DNA of 64,000 nucleotides, taken from the NCBI GenBank assembly GCA_963825345.1, contig CAWGSQ010000012.1, positions 310,001 through 374,000 of the forward strand, in the 5' to 3' direction. Position numbers and translations under genes: made by a program. The notes beneath the pieces are model-generated. The model did no database searches, was not told where the DNA came from, and saw nothing but the letters and a program-made list of their open reading frames with translations. Below, one piece after another: positions 1-10,243 of this stretch (position 1 is the stretch's first letter; every line of letters begins with the position of its first letter). Source of the DNA: JACVRW01 sp963825345 (GTDB lineage Bacteria > Actinomycetota > Thermoleophilia > Solirubrobacterales > Thermoleophilaceae).

Positions 1-111
1 CTGCTGCTCGTTGGCCGGGTCCTCCTCGCCGGAGGGCTCGCCCGCCTCGTCGCGTGACGTGACGGGCTCCTCCTCCGGCGGGATGCCGGTCTCCTGCGAT
101 TCGAACGTCAT
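1..111 (-). CDS. grpE: GrpE nucleotide exchange factor, N-terminal fragment
   Basis: An ATG on the minus strand at 111 lies 3 bases beyond the dnaK stop and opens a frame running off the window edge, giving 37 residues. The visible peptide is very rich in Glu, Asp, Gly and Pro, as expected for the disordered N-terminus of GrpE, but no conserved GrpE core is in the window. The assignment rests on position: grpE commonly follows dnaK in actinobacterial dnaK-grpE-dnaJ operons, where GrpE is the ADP/ATP exchange factor for DnaK. A different acidic heat-shock protein cannot be excluded. Confidence 0.7.
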   Translation of the reverse strand, partial: MTFESQETGIPPEEEPVTSRDEAGEPSGEEDPANEQQ

Positions 112-114
112 CGG

Positions 115-2040
<1,926 letters not shown>

Positions 2041-2129
2041 CCGTACTTCTCCTTAGTCGAGTCGAAAGAAATCTAAGTGCGAGTATGGCAGATCCATTCG
2101 CCTTTGCCGACCCATTTTCACCACTCCAT

Positions 2130-2171
2130 CGCACTTGTGCATGACATGCATGCAAAACGCGGAGAGAGTGA
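2130..2171. repeat. 42-bp dispersed repeat, copy 1
   Basis: These 42 bases match 27721-27762 with one mismatch (G here, T there, at the eighth position). The copy lies between the divergent dnaK and FKBP genes. It holds an inverted repeat of 9-base arms around 5 bases (TTGTGCATG / CATGCAAAA, one mismatch), then a conserved right flank ending GGAGAGAGTGA. The length exceeds a simple operator, so a small dispersed element or a regulator site with extended flank are both possible. Confidence 0.85.
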
Positions 2172-2228
2172 AAACCACTAGGATCCCGCGGCCGATGCCG
2201 CGCCTCGTCCTAATCGCTCATCGCTGCC

Positions 2229-2717
2229 GTGGCAGTTCTGGGCGCAACGGCCTGCGGCGACGATGACGAGAGCTCAACGGGGCAAGCAGAGCAGCAGACC
2301 GCCGCGCAAACCGAGACCACCCCGCCCGAAGACGCCCTCAAGGACACCACGACCAAGCCCGAGATCCCGAAGCCCACCGGGATTCCGCCGCGCAAGCTCG
2401 TGAAGCAGGACATCGTGAAGGGCAAGGGGCCGGCCGCCAAGGCGGGCGACACCGTGACCGTGAACTACGTGGGCTGGAACTTCTCGAACGGCGTGGAGTT
2501 CGACTCGTCGTGGGACTCCGGGCAGGCCTTCCCCGTGCAGCTCGGCGCGGGCATGGTGATCGAGGGCTGGGACAAGGGTCTCGTCGGCGTCAAGAAGGGC
2601 GGCCGGCGGATGCTCACGATCCCGCCCGAGATGGGCTACGGCGCCGAGGGCTTTCCGCCCGACATCCCGCCGAACGAGACGCTCGTCTTCGTGGTCGACG
2701 CGGTCTCGATCGAGTAG
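2229..2717 (+). CDS. FKBP-type peptidyl-prolyl isomerase lipoprotein (leader frame-broken)
   Basis: The product is a secreted FKBP-type cis-trans prolyl isomerase. A Thr/Pro/Lys-rich spacer of about 55 residues precedes one FKBP domain with the typical VNYVGW, FDSSWDSGQAF, VIEGWDKGLVGVKKGG and IPPEMGYG blocks. The open frame begins at GTG 2229 inside what looks like the hydrophobic part of a lipoprotein signal ending ATACG. The missing positive N-terminus (M-P-R-L-V-L-I-A) is encoded just upstream from ATG 2195 in another frame; joining the two near 2219 restores a standard lipoprotein signal. A net one-base gain or two-base loss is therefore suspected. The domain itself is intact. Confidence 0.85.
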   Translation: MAVLGATACGDDDESSTGQAEQQTAAQTETTPPEDALKDTTTKPEIPKPTGIPPRKLVKQDIVKGKGPAAKAGDTVTVNYVGWNFSNGVEFDSSWDSGQAFPVQLGAGMVIEGWDKGLVGVKKGGRRMLTIPPEMGYGAEGFPPDIPPNETLVFVVDAVSIE

Positions 2718-2718
2718 G

Positions 2719-3609
2719 TCACTCCTCCGGCAACGGGCGCGGCGGGCGTAGCCGCGGCACGATCTCGACCGCCACGATCGCCGTCATGATCAGCGCGGCG
2801 CCGAGCCAGCCGGTTGCGGTCAGGCGTTCGTCGTTCAGGAGCCAGCCGAACAGTCCGGCGAACGCCGGCTCGGACGCCAGGATCAGCGCCGTACGAGCCG
2901 GAGGCGCGTGCCTCTGGGCGAACGACTGGACGAAGAACCCGAGCGCGCTCGCGATCAACGACGTGACGATCAGCGCCGACCACACCGTGGTCCCCTCCGG
3001 TGGCTCGAGCTGCCCGGCGGCCCCGCCGATCGCCAGGGAGACGAGCCCGACCACGCCGAGCTGGATCGCGAGCAGCGCGCCCACGTCGAAGCGCCTCACC
3101 GCACTCGCCGTGGCGAGTATGTGCGCGGCCAGCGAGATCGCGCAGAGGAAGACGAGGCCGTCGCCGCGCAGGTCGAAGTCGCCGCCCGCTCCGGACAGAA
3201 GCCAGAGCCCGAACATCGCCACGCCCGCGGCCACCCACGCCGTCGTTGGGATCAGATGCCCCAGGAAGACGGCGCCGAGCACCGGCGTCAGGACCACGAA
3301 CAGCCCGGTGATGAATCCCGTGTTCGAGGCGGTGGTCTCCTCGAGGCCGAGCGTCTGGAACACGTAGCCGCCCGTGAGGAACACGCCCATCACCAGGGCG
3401 GCGCGCCAGCCCTCCCTCGGAAGGACCCGAAGCTGCCGATGGAAGATGAGAGCAACGATCAGGGCGGCCGGGATGAAGCGATAGGCCAGAAAGGCCATCG
3501 TGGGGAGCTCGCGGATGGCGTCCTGCACCATTACGAAGGTCAGCCCCCAAACCGAGGCGATCCCTATCAGTGCCAGCTCGGAGAGCCGTCGGAGGTTGGT
3601 CTCGCTCAT
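2719..3609 (-). CDS. EamA/DMT-family transporter
   Basis: The 296-residue, very hydrophobic protein has about ten membrane segments arranged as two EamA repeats, the layout of drug/metabolite-transporter exporters of small metabolites or amino acids. The N-terminal repeat carries SVWGLTFVMVQD and the second ends near FAGLFGWLLNDERLTATGWLGA, both typical family signatures. The ATG at 3609 is chosen because it overlaps the nth stop by 4 bases (ATGA), so the two are probably translationally coupled; a longer in-frame extension only runs through nth. The substrate cannot be told from sequence. Confidence 0.9.
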   Translation of the reverse strand: MSETNLRRLSELALIGIASVWGLTFVMVQDAIRELPTMAFLAYRFIPAALIVALIFHRQLRVLPREGWRAALVMGVFLTGGYVFQTLGLEETTASNTGFITGLFVVLTPVLGAVFLGHLIPTTAWVAAGVAMFGLWLLSGAGGDFDLRGDGLVFLCAISLAAHILATASAVRRFDVGALLAIQLGVVGLVSLAIGGAAGQLEPPEGTTVWSALIVTSLIASALGFFVQSFAQRHAPPARTALILASEPAFAGLFGWLLNDERLTATGWLGAALIMTAIVAVEIVPRLRPPRPLPEE

Positions 3610-4280
3610 GCGGCGCTGCGCGCCTCCGCCAGCCGCCGGCGTCCCTCTGGACACATGCGCTTCAGCGGACACGCCGGACAGTCCGGCTCGCGCGCCGTGC
3701 ACGTCCTGCGCCCGTGGCGGATCAGCAGCACGTGCAGCTCGTACGCCTCCTCCGGGCTGTCCACAAGCTTCAGCATCTCGTCGTGGGCGCGCTCGAGGTT
3801 CGTGCCCTGCGGCCAGAGCCCAAGCCGCGTGCCCACCCGATACACGTGCGTATCCACCGGCACGTCCGGCCGGCCGTACGAGAACAGCAGCACGCACGCC
3901 GCGGTCTTGCGGCCCACGCCGGGCAGCTCGCAGAGATAGTCGCGAGCCTCGCCGAGCGGAGCGTCCTCCATCCACGCCAGGTCGTCCTCGTCGAGCGCGT
4001 CGAGGATCTGCTTGATGCGGACCGCCTTGGTGGGCGCGAGGCCACCCGGGCGGATCGCGTCCTCCACCTCTTCCACCGGCGCGGCGCTCACCTCGGCCCA
4101 GGACGAGAAGCGCTCGCGCAGGCGTGCGTACGCGACGTCGCGGTTGCGGTCATTCGTGTTCTGCGAGAGCACCGTGAGGATCAGCTCGTCCACGGGTGCG
4201 CGGTGCGGGCGCAGCACGGGACGGCCGTACTCCCTGCGGAGCCGGTCGAGGATCGTGCGAACCCTGCGGCGGTCGGTCAT
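3606..4280 (-). CDS. nth: Endonuclease III
   Basis: The 224-residue product is a DNA glycosylase/AP lyase of base-excision repair removing oxidised pyrimidines. It shows the helix-hairpin-helix LPGVGRKTA with the catalytic Lys, the catalytic Asp in VPVDTHV, and a C-terminal 4Fe-4S loop with spacing C-X6-C-X2-C-X5-C, all intact. Length is normal for Nth. The ATG at 4280 is preferred over an upstream in-frame start because homology begins there and the upstream part overlaps the divergent hydrolase gene. Its stop overlaps the transporter start by 4 bases. Confidence 0.96.
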   Translation of the reverse strand: MTDRRRVRTILDRLRREYGRPVLRPHRAPVDELILTVLSQNTNDRNRDVAYARLRERFSSWAEVSAAPVEEVEDAIRPGGLAPTKAVRIKQILDALDEDDLAWMEDAPLGEARDYLCELPGVGRKTAACVLLFSYGRPDVPVDTHVYRVGTRLGLWPQGTNLERAHDEMLKLVDSPEEAYELHVLLIRHGRRTCTAREPDCPACPLKRMCPEGRRRLAEARSAA

Positions 4281-4295
4281 GACCGGGGTGATGGT

Positions 4296-5090
4296 ATGAA
4301 GCGCGCCTTGGACGTGACCGAACACGATGTGAAGGTCGCCGGCCTCGACGTGCACTACCGCCGGGCCGGCGACGCACCGATCCTCTACCTGCACGGCGTG
4401 CCGACGCATTCGCACGACTGGATCCCATTCCTCGAGCGCACCGGCGGAATCGCGCCTGACCTGCCCGGCTTCGGCAGGTCGGCCAAGCCCGGCGACTTCG
4501 ACTACTCGATCCAGGGCTACGACCGCTTCCTCGAGGCGTTCGTGGACGAGCTGGGGCTGGAGCGCTTCTCGCTCGTCCTACACGATTGGGGCTCGGTCGG
4601 CCTCGCGCTGGCGCAGCGCTTCCCGGAGCGCGTCGAGCGGCTCGTGCTGTTCTCGGTGGTGCCGTTCCTGCCGGGCTTCCGCTGGCACCGCGTGGCGCGC
4701 GGCTGGCGCACGCCCGGGATCGGCGAGCTGCTGATGGGGGCCACGACGCGCTGGGGCCTCCGGCGCGAGCTGCCGGCCGAGCTGGCCGACGCGGCGTGGG
4801 GCGCGTTCGACCACGGCACCCAGCGGGCGATCCTGAAGCTGTACCGCTCCGCGCCGCTCGAGGTGCTCGCGGAGGCCGGCAAGCGGCTCGGCGACATACG
4901 CGCTCCCGCGCTCGTGCTCTGGCCCGAGGACGATCCATACATCGGCGCGGAGTTCGGCCCGGCTCACGCCGATGCACTCGGCGGCGAGACGACCCTCGAG
5001 ATGGTCCGCGGCGGCCATTGGCCGTGGCTCAAAAATCCCGAGCTGATCGATCGCACGGCCGAGCTTTCTAAAACGTTCCTAACTTATTAA
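4296..5090 (+). CDS. Alpha/beta hydrolase, epoxide hydrolase/haloalkane dehalogenase-like
   Basis: The 264-residue protein has the alpha/beta-hydrolase fold with an Asp nucleophile in LVLHDWGS (about residue 97), the oxyanion motif LHGVPT, an acidic residue in WPEDDPY and the catalytic His in GGHWPWLKNP. The nucleophile-Trp pair resembles haloalkane dehalogenases, but the halide-binding Asn after HG is Val here, so an epoxide hydrolase or another hydrolytic role is as likely. The ATG at 4296 begins the homologous region; the frame stays open far upstream only because it is antisense to nth. It diverges from nth with 15 bases between starts. Confidence 0.85.
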   Translation: MKRALDVTEHDVKVAGLDVHYRRAGDAPILYLHGVPTHSHDWIPFLERTGGIAPDLPGFGRSAKPGDFDYSIQGYDRFLEAFVDELGLERFSLVLHDWGSVGLALAQRFPERVERLVLFSVVPFLPGFRWHRVARGWRTPGIGELLMGATTRWGLRRELPAELADAAWGAFDHGTQRAILKLYRSAPLEVLAEAGKRLGDIRAPALVLWPEDDPYIGAEFGPAHADALGGETTLEMVRGGHWPWLKNPELIDRTAELSKTFLTY

Positions 5091-5123
5091 AGATATGCAC
5101 CTCTCCGTCGATTCAATGGGACT

Positions 5124-5738
5124 GTGCGCGAGTTCCTCTCAAAATCAATCGCTGGCGGTCTGTCCGCCGGCGTCGTCCTGCTCTGGTGGCCCGTCCTGTT
5201 CGCTGAGGTCGACACCGTTACCTCGTGGTTTGTCCGGGGCGTGGCGTGGACGGTCTGCTTCGAGCTTCTGCTCGTCGCCCTGATTCCGTTCGAGCGTGCG
5301 CTCTGGGAGACCAGGCACGGCGAGCGCATCTCGCGCCGGATGGGGAGCGCCGGGCTGCGGCTGCACGCCGGCTCGCCCCGGCGCCGCATGAGCCGGCTGA
5401 GCGCGGTGGCCACCGTGGCCCTCGCCGTCCCGGTGGTGCTGCTCGTGGCCGGACTCCACAAGCAGACGTCCGCCCACGCCGAGGCACCCAGGCCCATCAA
5501 GGTCGTGCGCGTGACCAAGGTCGTGCGGCCCGTGACCGTGAAGCGGATCGTGGAGCGGGCGCCGGTGCAGCAGGAGTACGCGGCTGCCCCGCAGCAGGCT
5601 GCGCCGGCCCCGGTGCCGCCGCGCACGACGGAGAAGCCGAAGCCTGACCGGACCGTCGTGGGACGCACCGCGCCGGTGGAGAGCGAGACCGCACCCACGG
5701 ACCAGGTCGACGCCGCGCCGGACAGCGCGCCGCGCTGA
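5124..5738 (+). CDS. Membrane protein with Pro/Ala-rich tail
   Basis: No family is recognised. The 204-residue product from a GTG start has hydrophobic segments at about residues 9-30, 36-58 and 90-110, with a basic loop (RHGERISRRMG) between the second and third. The C-terminal half is a Val/Lys/Arg stretch followed by a Pro, Ala and Thr-rich low-complexity tail, probably disordered and outside the membrane. It lies 33 bases after the hydrolase gene and 65 bases before another membrane protein, possibly in one transcript. Confidence 0.65.
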   Translation: MREFLSKSIAGGLSAGVVLLWWPVLFAEVDTVTSWFVRGVAWTVCFELLLVALIPFERALWETRHGERISRRMGSAGLRLHAGSPRRRMSRLSAVATVALAVPVVLLVAGLHKQTSAHAEAPRPIKVVRVTKVVRPVTVKRIVERAPVQQEYAAAPQQAAPAPVPPRTTEKPKPDRTVVGRTAPVESETAPTDQVDAAPDSAPR

Positions 5739-5803
5739 CGAGGCGACTCCGGTGGCTGGACCTGCGGTTCGGCCTCTCGCGGTCGGCTAGCCTGTCTCCT
5801 CTC

Positions 5804-7525
5804 GTGCTGCGCGACGCGCCGTCTGCCGCCACGGCGCCGCCTTCCTCTCCTGACACGACGACCGGGGAGACGGCGCCCACCTCGCCACGGACCGACCGCC
5901 GGCGGCCTCGGGCTGCGCGCTGGCTGCGGAGCATCGACCCATGGAAGGCCGCGCCGATCGTGGTGGCGCTGATCTTCACCGCCGTCTACCTGGTCTGGCA
6001 GCCGCGCACCGTCGACCTCGCGGCCCACACCTTCCGCGCCGATCTGTTCGGCAAGGAGGGCTTCACGATCTGGAACGGCCAGTGGTACGGCGGCCACCAC
6101 ACGCCCGCGTACAGCGTGCTGTCGCCGCCGCTCGCCTGGCTGCTCGGCCCTCCGGTGGCGCTGGCGCTTTCGGCCATGGCATCCGCAGCGCTGTTCCCGC
6201 CGCTTCTGCGCGGCTGGTTCGGCGACGACCGCGCCCGCTGGGGCGCGATCTGGTTCGGCGCCGCCACCGCCACGCTGCTCTTCACAAGCCGGCTCCCGTT
6301 CGCGATCGGGGTGGCGTTCGGCCTCGCGGCGCTGCTCGCGCTTCAGCGCCGCCACTACTGGCTCGCGATCGTCTTCGCAGTGCTGTGCCCGCTCGGCAGC
6401 CCTGTGGCGGGACTGTTCCTGGCGATGGCCGGCGTGGCCTACGCGATCGCCGAGCGGACCGACCGCGCCAAGCGCTCCGAGGGGCTCGCAATCGCAGCCG
6501 CGGCGTTCATCCCGCCGGTGTTCATGGCGTGGGCGTTCCCCGAGGGCGGCTGGGCGCCCTTCCCGACGTCGGCGTACATCCCGATCCCGGTGTTCGCGAT
6601 CGCGTGCCTGATCGTCCTGCCGCGCGAGCAGAGCGCGCTGCGCTGGGGCGCGGTGCTCTACGGACTCGGCGCCACGCTCGCGCTTGCGATCGAGACGCCG
6701 ATGGGCGGCAACGCCGTGCGCCTCGGCGCGCTGTTCGGCGGGCCGCTGCTCCTGTGCGCGCTCTGGGGCCGGCCGTGGACGAAGCGCCCCTGGGCCCTCG
6801 CGCTCCTGGCAACCGGCTTCGCGGCGCTCGCGCTGTGGCAGTGGTCGCCCGCCGTGCGCGACGTGATCAAGTACATCGAGGACCCCGCGGCCAAGTCGGA
6901 CTACTTCACGCCGCTGAAGGAGTTCCTCTTCCGCCTGCCCGATCAGCGCCGCATCGAGATCCCGTTCACGCGCTCGCACTGGGAGGGCTCGGAGGTGGCG
7001 ATGGACCAAGCGCTTGCGCGTGGCTGGTTGCGCCAACTCGACACGAAGCTGAATCCGATCTTCTATCGCGACGGGTTGAACCGGCTCACGTACGCGAGTT
7101 GGCTGGCGGACAACGCGGTGCGCTATGTGGCGCTGCCGAGCGCGAAGCCGGACAAGAGCTCGTACGGCGAGCGCGCGTTGATCGAGAAGGGGCTGCCGTA
7201 TCTGCGGCTGCGTTGGAAGTCGGATGACTGGCGCGTGTATGAGGTGCTGCTGGCGGCGCCGCTTGTGATCTCGCAGAAGAACGCGCGCATCCTGCTCGAG
7301 CAGTTCCAGTCGGATGAGCTGCTGCTGGACGTGAAGCGGCCCGGCGAGGCGATCGTGAAGGTGCGCTGGACGCCGTACTGGTTCGCGTCGAACGCGTGCG
7401 TCGAGCCCTACGGCGACTGGACGAAGGTGATCGCCGACAAGGTCGGGTTCGTGCACATGTCGACCCGCTTCGCGCCCGAGCGCCTGTTCTCACGCGGACG
7501 CCGCTGCGACGATTCTGCGGGCTAG
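5804..7525 (+). CDS. Polytopic membrane protein, possible GT-C glycosyltransferase-like
   Basis: The 573-residue product begins at GTG 5804 with a Pro/Thr/Arg-rich cytoplasmic leader of about 45 residues, followed by about ten membrane segments up to roughly residue 350 and a soluble C-terminal domain of about 220 residues. An early extracellular loop has charged residues just after the first membrane helix (TVDLAAHTFRADLFG), a layout seen in GT-C enzymes using lipid-linked sugars, but no diagnostic motif can be confirmed. The C-terminal domain contains WEGSEVAMDQALARG and appears to face outward. It precedes the inositol-lipid cluster, which would suit an envelope glycan role; this is inference. 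Confidence 0.7.
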   Translation: MLRDAPSAATAPPSSPDTTTGETAPTSPRTDRRRPRAARWLRSIDPWKAAPIVVALIFTAVYLVWQPRTVDLAAHTFRADLFGKEGFTIWNGQWYGGHHTPAYSVLSPPLAWLLGPPVALALSAMASAALFPPLLRGWFGDDRARWGAIWFGAATATLLFTSRLPFAIGVAFGLAALLALQRRHYWLAIVFAVLCPLGSPVAGLFLAMAGVAYAIAERTDRAKRSEGLAIAAAAFIPPVFMAWAFPEGGWAPFPTSAYIPIPVFAIACLIVLPREQSALRWGAVLYGLGATLALAIETPMGGNAVRLGALFGGPLLLCALWGRPWTKRPWALALLATGFAALALWQWSPAVRDVIKYIEDPAAKSDYFTPLKEFLFRLPDQRRIEIPFTRSHWEGSEVAMDQALARGWLRQLDTKLNPIFYRDGLNRLTYASWLADNAVRYVALPSAKPDKSSYGERALIEKGLPYLRLRWKSDDWRVYEVLLAAPLVISQKNARILLEQFQSDELLLDVKRPGEAIVKVRWTPYWFASNACVEPYGDWTKVIADKVGFVHMSTRFAPERLFSRGRRCDDSAG

Positions 7526-7550
7526 GCGAGGCCTAGCTAGGCTAGACGCC

Positions 7551-8354
7551 GTGCTCCGCTCCCACCCAGTCCTGGTCCAGCTGGCTCGGGTCTGGCGCCT
7601 GAGCGGTCGCTGGCTGCCGAACGGCTGGCTCGACGCCATCCGCCAGCTCGCGCTGTTCGCCGGCGCCTACTACCTGTACCGCATCGTCCGCGGCATCGTG
7701 GACGGGCAGGCCGGCCTCGCCTTCGAGAACGCGCGCCACCTCGTGGATGCCGAGCGGACCCTCGGGCTCTTCTTCGAGCCCGGCCTCCAGGCCTGGGCGG
7801 AGGGACAGGAGTGGCTGCTCACGTTCGCCAACTGGATGTACGTGAACTCGCACTTCGTGATCACCACGACGTTCCTGATCTGGCTCTACATTGCGCGCAA
7901 CCACGCCTACTACTTCGTGCGCAACATGTTCATCGTCGCGATGGGCTTGGCGCTTGTGGGCTACCTGGCCTACCCGACCGCGCCGCCGCGCTTCCTGCCC
8001 GAGTGGGGATTCAGCGACTCGGTCGCCGAGTTCGTGGGCGAGAAGGCCGACCAGAGCGCCAACGTCCTCTACAACCCGTTCGCCGCCGTGCCGAGCATGC
8101 ACGTGGCGTTCGCGCTGATGATCGCCATCCCGGCGATCTTCCTGGTCAAGCACCGCGTGCTGAAGGTGCTGTGGGGCATCTACCCGCTGGTCGTGACCTT
8201 CGTCGTGGTGGTCACCGCGAACCACTTCTGGCTCGACGCCGCGCTCGGCGCGCTGGTGGCGGCCGCCTCGGCCTACGCTGCAAGCGCCGCCTTCGCGCGC
8301 GCCCGCCCCGAGGCCTGGGCCTGGCGCACCGCCGGGGCCAAGGCGCACGCGTGA
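7551..8354 (+). CDS. PAP2-family membrane phosphatase (Aur1/IPT1-like)
   Basis: The 267-residue membrane protein carries the PAP2_3 signature: YPTAPPR, AVPSMHVAFAL and TANHFWLDAALG, supplying the His and His/Asp residues of the phosphatase site. It has about five to six membrane segments. Its stop overlaps the next start (GTGA), and the next two genes make a CDP-alcohol phosphotransferase and inositol-3-phosphate synthase. In actinobacteria the phosphotransferase yields phosphatidylinositol-phosphate, which must be dephosphorylated; this protein is a natural candidate for that step. The family is clear, the substrate is inferred from context. It starts at GTG 7551. Confidence 0.88.
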   Translation: MLRSHPVLVQLARVWRLSGRWLPNGWLDAIRQLALFAGAYYLYRIVRGIVDGQAGLAFENARHLVDAERTLGLFFEPGLQAWAEGQEWLLTFANWMYVNSHFVITTTFLIWLYIARNHAYYFVRNMFIVAMGLALVGYLAYPTAPPRFLPEWGFSDSVAEFVGEKADQSANVLYNPFAAVPSMHVAFALMIAIPAIFLVKHRVLKVLWGIYPLVVTFVVVVTANHFWLDAALGALVAAASAYAASAAFARARPEAWAWRTAGAKAHA

Positions 8355-9013
8355 GCGACGAGATCCGCGAGCGGCCACGCCGGCCGCGCGCTCGCAGCCC
8401 CCGTGAGGGCGCCCGCTCGGCCGGGGAGATGCGTGTGCTCGCGCGCGACCGCCTGATCGAGTCGAGGCTCACGCCGAACGCGATCTCCGTCACGGGCCTG
8501 ATCGGCAACCTGATCGCCGCCGTCCTCGTCCTCGAGCACCATTTCGTCCTCGCGGGCGTGGCCTTCATCCTCGGCTCGGTCTGCGACATGTTCGACGGCC
8601 GCTACTCGCGTATGTCCGGCAAGGGCACGCCGTTCGGCGCATTCCTCGATTCCACGCTCGACCGCGTGGAGGAGGGTGTGGTGCTGGCGGCCGTCGCGGC
8701 ATGGTTCGCGCAGGAGGGAAATGACCTCGCGGTGGGCGCCACCGTGATCGCCGTGGTGGGCTCCTACATGGTGAGCTACACCCGCGCACGGGCCGAGGCG
8801 CTGGGGGTGGAATGCAAGGTCGGGATCGCTTCTCGTGCGGTCCGGGTAGTAATCCTCTCAGCGGGACTGGTGTTTGCGGCCGGCGAGCTTGTGCCAGACT
8901 TGGACCTGCTCGAGCCGGCGATCTACGTGATGGCTGCGCTCACGGTCTTCACCGCGCTTCAGAGGGTGCTCCACGTACGTCGGCAGCTCGCCGACGCCGC
9001 GGGCACCGTGTAA
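8351..9013 (+). CDS. CDP-alcohol phosphatidyltransferase, probable phosphatidylinositol-phosphate synthase
   Basis: The 220-residue integral membrane enzyme has the full CDP-alcohol signature D-X2-DG-X2-SR-X8-G-X3-D-X3-D, visible as DMFDGRYSR followed by GAFLDSTLD, with Ser replacing the usual Ala. It transfers an alcohol or sugar phosphate onto CDP-diacylglycerol. Placement directly before inositol-3-phosphate synthase argues for phosphatidylinositol-phosphate synthase rather than phosphatidylglycerophosphate synthase. The GTG at 8351 overlaps the PAP2 stop by 4 bases; the long upstream extension in this frame is a shadow of the PAP2 gene. Confidence 0.92.
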   Translation: MSDEIRERPRRPRARSPREGARSAGEMRVLARDRLIESRLTPNAISVTGLIGNLIAAVLVLEHHFVLAGVAFILGSVCDMFDGRYSRMSGKGTPFGAFLDSTLDRVEEGVVLAAVAAWFAQEGNDLAVGATVIAVVGSYMVSYTRARAEALGVECKVGIASRAVRVVILSAGLVFAAGELVPDLDLLEPAIYVMAALTVFTALQRVLHVRRQLADAAGTV

Positions 9014-9044
9014 CCCAAACAAGCTTGGCGGGTGTTTCCTCTCG

Positions 9045-10241
9045 ATGACTGATTCGACAACTTCTTCAAACGGCGGTTCTCGCTACCAGAGCGACAAGGT
9101 TCGCGTTGCGATCATCGGGGTCGGCAACTGCGCATCGTCCCTGGTGCAGGGCGTCGAGTACTACAAGGACGCCGACGCGAACGCGTCCGTACCGGGCCTC
9201 ATGCACGTGGACCTCGGCGGCTACCACATCTCTGACATCGAGTTCAGCGCCGCCTTCGACATCGACGCGGACAAGGTCGGCAAGGACCTCTCCGAGGCGA
9301 TCTGGTCGGGCCAGAACAACACGATCAAGTTCTCCGAGGTTCCGAACCTCGGCGTGCCCGTCCACCGCGGCATGACTCACGACGGGCTCGGCAAGTACCT
9401 CAAGGAGAAGATCACGAAGGCGCCCGGCGAGACCGCCGACATCGTGAGGATCCTCAAGGAGACGAAGACTGACGTGGTCGTCTCCTACCTGCCGGTCGGA
9501 TCCGAGCAGGCCACCAAGTGGTACGTCGAGCAGATCCTCGAGGCCGGCTGCGGCTTCGTGAACTGCATCCCCGTGTTCATCGCAGGCGAGAACTACTGGG
9601 CGAAGCGCTTCGACGAGCACGGGCTGCCGATCGTCGGCGACGACATCAAGTCGCAGGTCGGGGCCACGATCGTCCACCGCATGCTCGCGCGCCTCTTCTT
9701 CGAGCGCGGCGTCGAGATGAAGCGGACGTCGCAGCTGAACGTGGGCGGCAACATGGACTTCTACAACATGCTCGAGCGCGAGCGCCTGGAGTCCAAGAAG
9801 ATCTCGAAGACGCAGGCGGTCACGTCGGTCATGGGCCACGAGCTGCCCAAGGACGACGTCTACATCGGTCCCTCGGACTACGTGCCGTGGCTCACCGACC
9901 GCAAGTGGGCGCACATCCGGATCGAGGGCGAGGCCTTCGGCGACGTGCCGCTCACGCTCGAGGCGAAGCTCGAGGTCTGGGACTCCCCGAACTCGGCAGG
10001 CATCGTCATCGACGCGGTCCGCTGCTGCAAGCTGGCGCTGAACCACGGGCTCGGCGGCCCGATCACGGGTGCCTCCGCGTACCTGATGAAGTCGCCGCCC
10101 GAACAGCACCCCGACCCGGTCGCACGCGACATGGTCGAGGAGTTCATCGCCACCTACGGCGGTGCGCCGAAGCTGCCGGGCTCGACGCCGAAGCCGGCCG
10201 AGGCAAAGCCGGCCGAGACCGAGACGACCATCGACACCTAG
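9045..10241 (+). CDS. ino1: Inositol-3-phosphate synthase
   Basis: The 398-residue product converts glucose-6-phosphate to inositol-3-phosphate using bound NAD. It has the Rossmann motif IIGVGNCASSLVQGVEYY near residue 25, LNVGGNMDFYNML in the catalytic region and SAGIVIDAVRCCKLALNHG near the C-terminus, all hallmarks of the actinobacterial/archaeal-type enzyme. A Pro/Ala/Glu-rich tail of about 25 residues extends beyond the usual end. It sits 31 bases after the CDP-alcohol phosphotransferase, giving a complete route from sugar phosphate to phosphatidylinositol-phosphate. Confidence 0.96.
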   Translation: MTDSTTSSNGGSRYQSDKVRVAIIGVGNCASSLVQGVEYYKDADANASVPGLMHVDLGGYHISDIEFSAAFDIDADKVGKDLSEAIWSGQNNTIKFSEVPNLGVPVHRGMTHDGLGKYLKEKITKAPGETADIVRILKETKTDVVVSYLPVGSEQATKWYVEQILEAGCGFVNCIPVFIAGENYWAKRFDEHGLPIVGDDIKSQVGATIVHRMLARLFFERGVEMKRTSQLNVGGNMDFYNMLERERLESKKISKTQAVTSVMGHELPKDDVYIGPSDYVPWLTDRKWAHIRIEGEAFGDVPLTLEAKLEVWDSPNSAGIVIDAVRCCKLALNHGLGGPITGASAYLMKSPPEQHPDPVARDMVEEFIATYGGAPKLPGSTPKPAEAKPAETETTIDT

Positions 10242-10243
10242 AG

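Noticed and set aside
4296..5090. Firm assignment of the alpha/beta hydrolase as haloalkane dehalogenase
   Set aside because: The Asp-Trp nucleophile pair fits, but the halide-binding Asn after HG is Val. Only a general hydrolase call is justified.
5087..7456. 789-codon minus-strand frame across two plus-strand membrane genes
   Set aside because: The product is Arg-rich and spans two real genes with clear membrane helices on the other strand, so it is a composition artefact.
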